From positions 1 through 7,383 of the forward strand of contig JAGREZ010000009.1 of the NCBI GenBank assembly GCA_020446285.1: DNA of 7,383 nt, written 5' to 3'. Shown piece after piece: positions 1-4,606 of the stretch (its first letter is position 1; every line of letters starts with the position of its first letter). Origin of the DNA: Geminicoccaceae bacterium. GTDB lineage: Bacteria > Pseudomonadota > Alphaproteobacteria > Geminicoccales > Geminicoccaceae. The notes under the pieces were generated by a model. It had not been told where the DNA came from and did no database searches. It was given only the letters and a program-made list of their open reading frames with translations. The position numbers were made by a program, and so were the translations under genes.

Positions 1-41
1 CCAGGAACAGCCGCGACGATCGCCGCCGCGACCGTAATTGA
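1..41 (+). CDS. rpsF: 30S ribosomal protein S6, C-terminal end (partial)
   Basis: Only the last 12 codons are in the window, read from base 3 to a TGA at 39-41, giving RNSRDDRRRDRN. S6 pairs with S18 on the platform of the 30S subunit, and alphaproteobacterial S6 often ends in a disordered tail rich in Arg and Asp, which this resembles. The gene directly after it, 25 bases on, is rpsR, the usual partner in a rpsF-rpsR operon. The two other plus-strand frames are also open to stops at 35-37 and 58-60, but their residues look less like an S6 tail. The call rests on composition and synteny, not on any conserved S6 motif, since the core lies outside the window. Confidence 0.6.
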   Translation, partial: RNSRDDRRRDRN

Positions 42-66
42 GCAGGCGCTACCGGAGTAACGACAG

Positions 67-411
67 ATGAACGAGCAGAGTGGAGACCGGGGCGAGCGCC
101 CCGAGCGTGGCGAGCGGCATGACCGCGGCGGTGACCGGCACGAACGCGGGGATCGCCCGGAGCGTCGCGAGCCGCCCACCATCACGATCCGCCGTCCCTT
201 TTTCAGGCGTCGCAAGGCGAGTCCGTTCGCCCATGCCGATGCGCCGGCGATCGACTACAAGGACATCAAGCTTCTCCAGCGTTTCGTTTCCGAGCGCGGC
301 AAGATCGTCCCGCGCCGCATCACGGCGGTGACGGCCAAGGAGCAGCGTGCCCTCGCCCGCGCCATCAAGCGCGCCCGCGAACTCGCCCTTCTCCCCTACG
401 TCGCCAACTAG
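67..411 (+). CDS. rpsR: 30S ribosomal protein S18 with a long charged N-terminal extension
   Basis: S18 binds 16S rRNA with S6 in the platform of the small subunit. Residues 43-114 are a clear S18 core: RRPFFRRRK (42-50), then [20 protein letters not shown] (62-81), [12 protein letters not shown] (83-94), and the C-terminal [16 protein letters not shown]. The usual length is about 75-85 residues; this protein has 114, because residues 1-38 are a low-complexity segment of Arg, Asp, Glu, Gly and His in RGE/RGD/ERG-like repeats. The ATG at 67 is preceded by GGAG at 54-57 with a 9-base spacer, so the long form is probably real. The position after FRRRK that is often Cys in other S18 proteins is Ala-Ser here. 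It lies in an operon with rpsF upstream and the DUF2232 gene and rplI downstream. Confidence 0.97.
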   Translation: MNEQSGDRGERPERGERHDRGGDRHERGDRPERREPPTITIRRPFFRRRKASPFAHADAPAIDYKDIKLLQRFVSERGKIVPRRITAVTAKEQRALARAIKRARELALLPYVAN

Positions 412-553
412 TGCATCGATCCAGGCAGATCATGCTGATCTGTTGGGGTGAATTGATGCAGAACAGGGAATCGCCGGTGGTATGTTCTGTTGGAACCGTA
501 CCACCGGGACGCGAGAGGAAGAGAGTGGACAGGCCGACTGTCCGCGGGACGTC
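412..553 (+). promoter_or_regulatory. Structured spacer with four or five inverted repeats, function unknown
   Basis: This spacer between rpsR and the membrane protein gene can form several stems in the transcript. Arms 412-420 and 452-460 pair over 9 bases with one G-U. They enclose a perfect 7-bp hairpin, 426-432 with 436-442, with a 3-base loop. Arms 474-482 (CCGGTGGTA) and 499-507 (TACCACCGG) are a perfect 9-bp pair around a 16-base loop. An alternative 7-bp pair, 459-465 with 483-489, overlaps both neighbours and could compete with them. Arms 525-532 and 538-545 form 8 pairs with one G-U and a 5-base loop, just before the probable start at 554. No T tract follows any stem, so none is a standard terminator. 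Roles as an attenuator, RNA processing site or translational control element are inferences. I see no gene here. Confidence 0.5.
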
Positions 554-1495
554 ATGCGCCAGTCAATACCCCTGATCGCACTCGCTTCGATTGCGAGCGC
601 AGCGCTCTTTCTTTCCATTCCGGGCGGAATGGGAGCGGGATCGCTCATGGTGCATTTCGTCCAGCTTCCGCTGCTGTTTGTCGGGCTGTCGCTGGGCCTC
701 TGGGGGTTTTCGATCGGAAGCATCGCGGCGACCGTTCTGGTCGCGGTGTTTGCCGGCGGCATCGCGGCGCTGGTGTTTCTCGTCCTCGAGGTCGGCCCCG
801 GCCTCGTCACCGTACGCCACGCGCTGCTCTGGCGGCAGCAGCCGGACGGATCGCCGGACGGATCGAAAGAGTGGTTTCCACTTGGCATGATCCTGAACCG
901 GCTGCTGCTCTATGTGCTCGCTGTCACGGTCGCGGTCATGGTCTGGTGGCAATGGCAATCGGGCGATATCGGCGCGACATTGATGCAGGCACTCGACAAC
1001 GCTGCCGGTGAACTCGGCACCACGGAAATCGGTGCCAGCGTGCTGGAGCTCTATCGCGGTATCATGCCCGTTGTTCCGGGACTGGCGGCGGCGGGTCTTC
1101 TGCTCGTTTCCGTCATCAACGGTGCCATTGCGTTCAAGCTGGCCAACCGGCAGAAATGCTCGATCCGGCCGAATGAACCACTGCGCCGTCTGGAAGTTTC
1201 GAGCTGGTATTTGCCCGCACTGATGCTGGCAATCGCCGGTTCCATGGTGATTGACGGCAATGCCGGCTATATGCTGCGCACCGGCATGATCCTGCTCGCA
1301 GCCGTGTTTCTTCTGGTGGGACTGGCGCTGGTTCACAGCCTCGCCTCACGCTGGATTACCGACAGGTTCGGTCGTATTGCCTTTCTGTCGGTCTTCTATT
1401 TCGCCCTCGCCCTGTTCAGCCTCGTTGCCGTACCGGCCGTCGCTGCACTCGGACTGGTCGAGGACCGGGCGCGGATGCGCCGCAAGATGTCTTGA
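554..1495 (+). CDS. DUF2232/YybS-like multi-pass membrane protein
   Basis: The product is an integral inner-membrane protein of 313 residues with about eight hydrophobic segments, roughly 5-23, 31-50, 55-80, 113-134, 172-196, 217-235, 243-265 and 275-300, and a short basic C-terminal tail (RARMRRKMS). I assign it to DUF2232 mainly by topology and by place: alphaproteobacteria commonly carry such a gene between rpsR and rplI, and the Bacillus relative yybS also lies near rplI. The biochemical role of the family is not established. I chose ATG 554 because the first membrane segment follows directly. An in-frame ATG at 482 would add 24 polar residues (FCWNRTTGTREEE and on) that look unlike a leader and lie within inverted repeats. 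The candidate ribosome site GGGA (546-549) is weak. Residues 97-104 (PDGSPDGS) come from an exact 12-base tandem duplication in a loop. Confidence 0.75.
   Translation: MRQSIPLIALASIASAALFLSIPGGMGAGSLMVHFVQLPLLFVGLSLGLWGFSIGSIAATVLVAVFAGGIAALVFLVLEVGPGLVTVRHALLWRQQPDGSPDGSKEWFPLGMILNRLLLYVLAVTVAVMVWWQWQSGDIGATLMQALDNAAGELGTTEIGASVLELYRGIMPVVPGLAAAGLLLVSVINGAIAFKLANRQKCSIRPNEPLRRLEVSSWYLPALMLAIAGSMVIDGNAGYMLRTGMILLAAVFLLVGLALVHSLASRWITDRFGRIAFLSVFYFALALFSLVAVPAVAALGLVEDRARMRRKMS
841..865 (+). repeat. Exact 12-bp tandem duplication inside the DUF2232 gene
   Basis: The unit GCCGGACGGATC occurs twice back to back at 841-852 and 853-864, with the period continuing to base 865. It is in frame and encodes PDGS-PDGS in the polar loop between the third and fourth predicted membrane segments. 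It looks like a replication-slippage duplication that a loop can tolerate. Confidence 0.9.
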
Positions 1496-1503
1496 ACGTT
1501 ACT

Positions 1504-1507
1504 GGAG
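1504..1507 (+). promoter_or_regulatory. Ribosome binding site that fixes the rplI start
   Basis: GGAG lies 8 bases before ATG 1516. It rules against the TTG at 1492, which is in the same frame but overlaps the end of the previous gene and would add eight residues before the conserved MQVILLE start of L9. Confidence 0.8.
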
Positions 1508-1515
1508 CAAACGAG

Positions 1516-2082
1516 ATGCAGGTCATCCTTCTCGAGCGGGTCTCGAAGCTGGGTCAGATGGGTGAGATCGTGAATGTCCGTCCGGGCTATGCCCGCAACT
1601 TCCTCATCCCCAAGGGCAAGGCTCTTCGCGCCACCGACGAGGCGCTCCAGCGTTTCGAGGGGCGGCGTGCCGAACTCGAGGCGAACAACCAGCAGCTTCG
1701 CGAGGAAGCGGAGGGGCGGCGTGGTTCGGTCGATGGGAAGAGCATCATCGTGCTGCGTCAGGCAAGCGAGAGCAAGCAACTCTACGGTTCGGTGAGCCAG
1801 CGTGACATCGTCGAGGCCCTCGCCGCCGACGGCATCGAACTTTCCCGTGCGCAGATCCGTCTCGAGCAGCCGATCAAGACCACCGGCATTCACGATGTCA
1901 CGGTCGAACTGCATCCCGAGGTCGAGGTTCACGTTCAGGTGAATGTCGCCCGTTCCCGTGAGGAGGCCGACATCCAGGCGGGGCTCGCTCCCGATGTCGA
2001 GCCGGAGCGCGAGGAAGAGGTCAAGGACGATGACGCTCCGGATCCGCGTCTCGCCAATTTCGATCTGCTCGACGACGACTGA
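1516..2082 (+). CDS. rplI: 50S ribosomal protein L9
   Basis: L9 binds 23S rRNA near the L1 stalk and helps to hold the reading frame during translation. The protein has 188 residues. The N-terminal domain is clear: MQVILLERVSKLGQ, then the family signature at 13-30 with G13, V19, GYARNFL and following IPKGKA. A charged helix joins it (about 41-75) to the C-terminal domain (about 76-147), which contains GKSIIV, LYGSVSQRDI and GIHDVTVELHPEV. Beyond about 148, the usual full length in many bacteria, there is a 40-residue acidic tail ending in DLLDDD; such tails are common in alphaproteobacterial L9. The start is 20 bases after the stop of the DUF2232 gene, so the two are probably cotranscribed. 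Confidence 0.97.
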   Translation: MQVILLERVSKLGQMGEIVNVRPGYARNFLIPKGKALRATDEALQRFEGRRAELEANNQQLREEAEGRRGSVDGKSIIVLRQASESKQLYGSVSQRDIVEALAADGIELSRAQIRLEQPIKTTGIHDVTVELHPEVEVHVQVNVARSREEADIQAGLAPDVEPEREEEVKDDDAPDPRLANFDLLDDD

Positions 2083-2100
2083 ACCAGGCCGGCAAGCATT

Positions 2101-2152
2101 CGCATCCGCAGCAATCACCGCCAGTGCATGTGGCGATTGTTGCTGCGTTGCG
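2101..2152 (+). terminator. Large imperfect hairpin after rplI, possible terminator or 3' end stabiliser
   Basis: Arms 2108-2123 and 2131-2146 pair over 16 positions with two mismatches and one G-U around the 7-base loop GTGCATG. One more pair (2107 with 2147), and then CGCA 2101-2104 with TGCG 2149-2152, extend it. It starts 19 bases after the rplI stop, which suits the end of the ribosomal protein operon. There is no T tract directly after it; six Ts come only at 2171-2176, so intrinsic termination is uncertain. Confidence 0.4.
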
Positions 2153-2156
2153 GCAG
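2143..2156 (+). promoter_or_regulatory. CTGC-N6-GCAG inverted repeat, weak candidate for a PhaR operator
   Basis: CTGC at 2143-2146 and GCAG at 2153-2156 face each other across 6 bases. As I recall it, PhaR proteins of Rhodobacter and Paracoccus bind TGC-rich sites of the form CTGC-N3/4-GCAG and repress their own gene. The spacer here is longer, and the left half also serves as the right arm of the hairpin after rplI, so this is only a suggestion. Confidence 0.15.
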
Positions 2157-2175
2157 ATGCTGGTCTATGGTTTTT

Positions 2176-2196
2176 TCAACCCATTCCTTGGGTTGA
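2176..2196. repeat. Perfect 8-bp inverted repeat following a T6 tract
   Basis: TCAACCCA (2176-2183) and TGGGTTGA (2189-2196) are exact reverse complements around TTCCT. Six Ts (2171-2176) lead into the left arm. On neither strand is the hairpin followed by Ts, so it does not read as an intrinsic terminator. It may be a leader structure or an operator upstream of phaR; its function is unknown. Confidence 0.45.
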
Positions 2197-2251
2197 TCGA
2201 CCTGCGCGACGGTACCGGCGGCGTGCAGCCCTGCGTCTATCGCCCGGATCA

Positions 2252-2281
2252 TTGATACAACAGGGGAAAGGACCACATGAT
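2252..2281 (+). promoter_or_regulatory. Candidate sigma70-type promoter for phaR
   Basis: TTGATA (2252-2257) matches the -35 consensus at 5 of 6 bases, and CATGAT (2276-2281) matches the -10 consensus at 4 of 6, with an 18-base spacer. Transcription would start near 2288 and leave a leader of about 30 bases before the phaR start. This is a pattern match only. Confidence 0.35.
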
Positions 2282-2308
2282 TCTGGATCGGTTTTCTTTC
2301 CTCTATCG

Positions 2309-2314
2309 AGGAGG
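2309..2314 (+). promoter_or_regulatory. Strong ribosome binding site of phaR
   Basis: AGGAGG lies 5 bases before ATG 2320. It is the best Shine-Dalgarno match in the window and fixes the phaR start. Confidence 0.8.
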
Positions 2315-2319
2315 TTCTG

Positions 2320-3015
2320 ATGGCAGCGGCAGGTGAAGGGCCGAAGCGCGGTGGACCGAAGGAAACGGACGATACCGGAGCGGACACGCAGGTTGCCGTT
2401 GTCAAGAAATACGCCAATCGGCGGCTCTACAACACGGCCACAAGCAGTTATGTGACGCTTGACGAACTCTCCTTGATGGTTCGTCAGGGTGACGAGTTCG
2501 TCGTCTATGATGCCAAGACGGGTGATGACATCACCCGCTCCGTCCTGACCCAGATCATCCTCGAGGAGGACAGCAAGGGCAGGAATCTGATGCCCATCAG
2601 CTTCCTGCGCCAGTTGATCTCTTTTTATGACGACAGCCTGCATACCGTCGTTCCCCGATATCTGGAGGTGTCGATGGAGAACTTCGCGCGGCACCAGGAT
2701 CAGATGCGGAGTTATATGGAAGACACCATCGGGCGCTTCTTCCCGGTTCCCGGCATGGAACGTGGATCCAACCCGCTCGAAGATCTGACCCGTCAGAATC
2801 TGGCCATGATGCAGAATGCGGCGCGCATGTTCTCTCCCTTTGGCGAAGGCAGAAATCCGGACCGCGAAAAACATGCCGAGGATGGCAAGGCTTCCGGCAG
2901 CAGTGAGGCGACGACGGGCGACGAAGCCCTTTCAGCCGAAATGAAGGATCTGCGGGAACAGCTTTCCTCGCTGCAACGTCAGCTCGACGCCCTGAGCCGC
3001 AAGCAGAAGGACTGA
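2320..3015 (+). CDS. phaR: Polyhydroxyalkanoate synthesis regulator PhaR
   Basis: PhaR is a cytoplasmic repressor that binds DNA near phasin and PHA synthesis genes and also binds PHA granules, which releases the repression as polymer forms. The 231-residue protein shows the PHB/PHA accumulation regulator DNA-binding domain at about 26-87, with the hallmark KKYANRRLYNT (29-39) followed by SYVTLDEL and VYDAKTGDDITRSVLTQII. A second conserved segment covers about 90-135 (MPISFLRQLISFYDDSL, then VPRYLE). Residues 174-203 are polar and probably disordered. A C-terminal heptad-like helix (about 204-228, EMKDLREQLSSLQRQLDALS) could form a coiled coil. The N-terminal 25 residues and the C-terminal tail make it somewhat longer than many homologues of about 190-200 residues. 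No phaC, phaA, phaB or phasin gene lies nearby, so its targets must be elsewhere. Confidence 0.93.
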   Translation: MAAAGEGPKRGGPKETDDTGADTQVAVVKKYANRRLYNTATSSYVTLDELSLMVRQGDEFVVYDAKTGDDITRSVLTQIILEEDSKGRNLMPISFLRQLISFYDDSLHTVVPRYLEVSMENFARHQDQMRSYMEDTIGRFFPVPGMERGSNPLEDLTRQNLAMMQNAARMFSPFGEGRNPDREKHAEDGKASGSSEATTGDEALSAEMKDLREQLSSLQRQLDALSRKQKD

Positions 3016-3061
3016 GCGGGGATCCGCTGCCCGACCCTTCCGAACGTTCGAGGACTTCAAT

Positions 3062-3084
3062 CCGTCAGCTTCCGTCCCTGACGG
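3062..3084. terminator. Hairpin between convergent genes, possible bidirectional terminator
   Basis: CCGTCAG (3062-3068) and CTGACGG (3078-3084) pair perfectly over 7 bases around a 9-base loop. It is 46 bases after the phaR stop. It lacks a T tract on either strand, so it would be an atypical terminator. Confidence 0.35.
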
Positions 3085-3090
3085 CCCGGC

Positions 3091-3125
3091 GCCCGGCTTG
3101 ATGATGTGGCGGGGACGTGCCGGGC
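3091..3125. terminator. GC-rich hairpin near the end of the MarR gene
   Basis: GCCCGGC (3091-3097) and GCCGGGC (3119-3125) are exact reverse complements around a 21-base loop. The left arm is also the second half of a direct repeat, GCCCGGC twice at 3084-3097, so the right arm could pair with either copy. Placed 17 bases beyond the MarR stop on the minus strand, it could help to end that transcript. No T tract is present. Confidence 0.3.
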
Positions 3126-3142
3126 TGGCTCGTACCCCTCCC

Positions 3143-3595
3143 TCAGCGGCCGAAACTGATCAACCGGCTCCAGTAGCGTTCGATGCCGGTGAGAACCCGA
3201 TTGATTTCCTGCAACTGTTCGAGACTTGCCAGGTTCTTGCCGATCTCCGCAGCATTGCGCTCGTAGAGATCTTCGATCTTGGCGGTCAGCTCGAGGCCCT
3301 TGTCACTGAGGCGGACACGGGTCATGCGCTTGTCATGGTTGGAACGCTCCTGAATGAGGTAGCCGTTCTCAACCAGTTTTTTCACATTATAGGAGACGTT
3401 CGAGCCGAGATAATAACCCCTCGCCGTCAGTTCGCCGACGGTGAGCTGCTCCTCGCCGATATTGGACAGAATCAAGGTCTGGACATTGTTGATATCCTCG
3501 ACGCCAAGGCGGTCGAGCTCCGCCTTGATGACATCGAGGAACCTGCGGTGCAGGCGCTCGATCAAGCGTATTATCAGCAGATATTGTTCTTTCAC
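3143..3595 (-). CDS. MarR-family winged helix regulator, LdtR-like
   Basis: The product is a 150-residue dimeric DNA-binding regulator of the MarR type. The N-terminal helix holds LIERLHRRFLDVIK (11-24), followed by DINNVQTLIL (34-43), the helix-turn-helix with LTVGELTARGYYLGSNVSYN (51-70) and VKKLVENGYL (71-80), and the wing with RSNHDKRMTRVRL (84-96). The segments IERLHRRFLDV and GYYLGSNVSYNVKKLVE closely match what I recall of LdtR, which controls an L,D-transpeptidase gene in Liberibacter and relatives. Whether that role applies here is unknown. It is the last gene after three valine breakdown genes, 63 bases beyond mmsB, so it may instead sense an intermediate of that pathway. I chose GTG 3595 because GAGG stands 5 bases before it; a TTG at 3619 would add eight residues. 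Confidence 0.85.
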   Translation of the reverse strand: MKEQYLLIIRLIERLHRRFLDVIKAELDRLGVEDINNVQTLILSNIGEEQLTVGELTARGYYLGSNVSYNVKKLVENGYLIQERSNHDKRMTRVRLSDKGLELTAKIEDLYERNAAEIGKNLASLEQLQEINRVLTGIERYWSRLISFGR

Positions 3596-3600
3596 TGCCG

Positions 3601-3604
3601 CCTC
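3601..3604 (-). promoter_or_regulatory. Ribosome binding site that fixes the MarR gene start
   Basis: On the minus strand GAGG precedes GTG 3595 by 5 bases. It favours this start over the TTG 24 bases upstream. Confidence 0.55.
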
Positions 3605-3658
3605 GTAAGCTGATCCCAAAAAGCTCTACTTTGCGTGGCATTTGCCCCGGCTGGACCT

Positions 3659-4546
3659 CTACATGCCACGGATCATCTTGATGATTCCAGAAAAATCCAG
3701 CCCTGCGTTCTCCTTTCGCGCGAAAATCCTGTACAACTGACAGGCCTCCGCGCCAAGCGGAGTAGCTGAGTCGACGGCCTGGGCAGCCTGCTGTGCCAGC
3801 TTCAGATCCTTGAGCATCATAGCAGCGGTAAAACCTGCGCGATAGTCCCTGTTGGCCGGCGAGGACGGCACGGGACCAGGCACCGGGCAATAGCTCGTCA
3901 TGGACCAGCATTGCCCCGAGGATTGCGAGCTGATCTCAAACAGACGGTCTGCGTCGAGCCCGAGCTTTTCCGCGAGAACGAAGGCTTCGCTCACGGCGAG
4001 CATCGAGATGCCGAGAATCATGTTGTTGCAGATCTTGGCCGCCTGTCCATTGCCGCTGCCGCCGGCATGAACGACCGCCTTGCCCATCGCGGACAGGATC
4101 TCGCGCCCCCGTTCGAAGGCTCCGTCACTGCCGCCGACCATGAAGGTGAGCGTGCCGGCCTCGGCACCTCCGACACCGCCCGACACCGGAGCGTCGAGCA
4201 TGTCGAGCCCGGATTCCGCCGCCCGCGCGGCCACCTCCCGCGAGGTCTCGACATCGATGGTCGAACAATCGATCAGGAGCGGCCTGCCATCGAGCGAGGC
4301 GAGAATGCCGCCATCGCCAAGCCAGACCGAACGGACATGTTCGCCCGCCGGCAGCATTGTGAGGACGAATTCCGCTCCCTGAACGGCCGCGCCGACATCG
4401 CTCATGGCCCGGATGCCCTTCTCGCCGGCGCGGCCCATGATCTCCCTCGACATGTCGAATCCCGCCACCTCGTGACCGGCCTTCACCAGATTGACGGCCA
4501 TCGGCAGGCCCATGTTTCCCATGCCGATGAATGCGATCCTGCTCAT
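3659..4546 (-). CDS. mmsB: 3-hydroxyisobutyrate dehydrogenase
   Basis: The enzyme oxidises 3-hydroxyisobutyrate to methylmalonate semialdehyde with NAD(P)+, the step after the CoA is removed in valine breakdown. The 295-residue length is typical. The Rossmann domain starts at once with FIGMGNMGLPMA (6-17), and Asp31 after the second strand suggests a preference for NAD over NADP. The substrate motif DAPVSGGVGGAEAGT lies at 118-132, and the catalytic lysine is Lys171 in GNGQAAKICNNM. The C-terminal helical domain holds FTAAMMLKDLKLA. The start has GGGAG 6 bases upstream; an earlier ATG in another frame stops after two codons. Its position directly after the 3-hydroxyisobutyryl-CoA hydrolase gene supports this substrate over those of related beta-hydroxyacid dehydrogenases such as tartronate semialdehyde reductase. 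Confidence 0.92.
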   Translation of the reverse strand: MSRIAFIGMGNMGLPMAVNLVKAGHEVAGFDMSREIMGRAGEKGIRAMSDVGAAVQGAEFVLTMLPAGEHVRSVWLGDGGILASLDGRPLLIDCSTIDVETSREVAARAAESGLDMLDAPVSGGVGGAEAGTLTFMVGGSDGAFERGREILSAMGKAVVHAGGSGNGQAAKICNNMILGISMLAVSEAFVLAEKLGLDADRLFEISSQSSGQCWSMTSYCPVPGPVPSSPANRDYRAGFTAAMMLKDLKLAQQAAQAVDSATPLGAEACQLYRIFARKENAGLDFSGIIKMIRGM

Positions 4547-4572
4547 GCCATGCTCCCTGCTGGCGTTTTTTT

Positions 4573-4592
4573 CCCGGCCCGGTCGGGCCGAG
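4573..4592 (-). repeat. Stable hairpin between the hydrolase gene and mmsB
   Basis: In the minus-strand transcript CTCGGCCC (4592-4585) pairs with GGGCCGGG (4580-4573) over 8 bases with one G-U and the loop GACC. It is followed by seven As (plus-strand T run 4566-4572), not Us, so it is not an intrinsic terminator. It lies 14 bases after the hydrolase stop and 26 bases before the mmsB start. A role in protecting the upstream message or in RNA cleavage is an inference. Confidence 0.5.
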
Positions 4593-4606
4593 CACTATCG
4601 ACTGCG

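Larger units (their letters stand above)
3016..3142. other. Convergent intergenic region with short hairpins
   Basis: These 127 bases separate the 3' ends of phaR and the MarR gene. Besides the two hairpins listed separately, GCGG-GGAT-CCGC at 3016-3027 starts directly after the phaR stop, and CGAACGTTCG at 3041-3050 is a perfect 10-base palindrome. No T tract and no open frame of interest were seen. Confidence 0.6.

Noticed and set aside
100..180. Repeated gag/cgc/gac triplets at the start of rpsR as a possible repeat array
   Set aside because: They reflect codons for a low-complexity Arg/Glu/Asp/Gly protein tail and have no fixed period or spacers, so they are not a CRISPR or satellite array.
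412..553. A tRNA or known riboswitch in the rpsR-DUF2232 spacer
   Set aside because: I could not fit a cloverleaf with acceptor, anticodon and T-arm consensus, nor any riboswitch core that I know; only unassigned stems remain.
1492..1515. Longer L9 starting at TTG 1492
   Set aside because: It overlaps the upstream stop, has no ribosome site, and adds residues before the conserved L9 N-terminus, whereas ATG 1516 has GGAG at the right distance.
1396..2118. A 240-codon minus-strand open frame opposite rplI
   Set aside because: It mirrors the L9 gene, which is certain; the frame has no recognisable domain.
2171..2196. T6 plus hairpin as an intrinsic terminator
   Set aside because: The T run precedes the hairpin on the plus strand and becomes an A run after it on the minus strand, which is the wrong order for intrinsic termination on either strand.
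3098..3613. A 171-codon plus-strand open frame starting with MMMW
   Set aside because: It is antisense to the MarR gene, which has a clear winged-helix sequence; no ribosome site or domain was seen for this frame.
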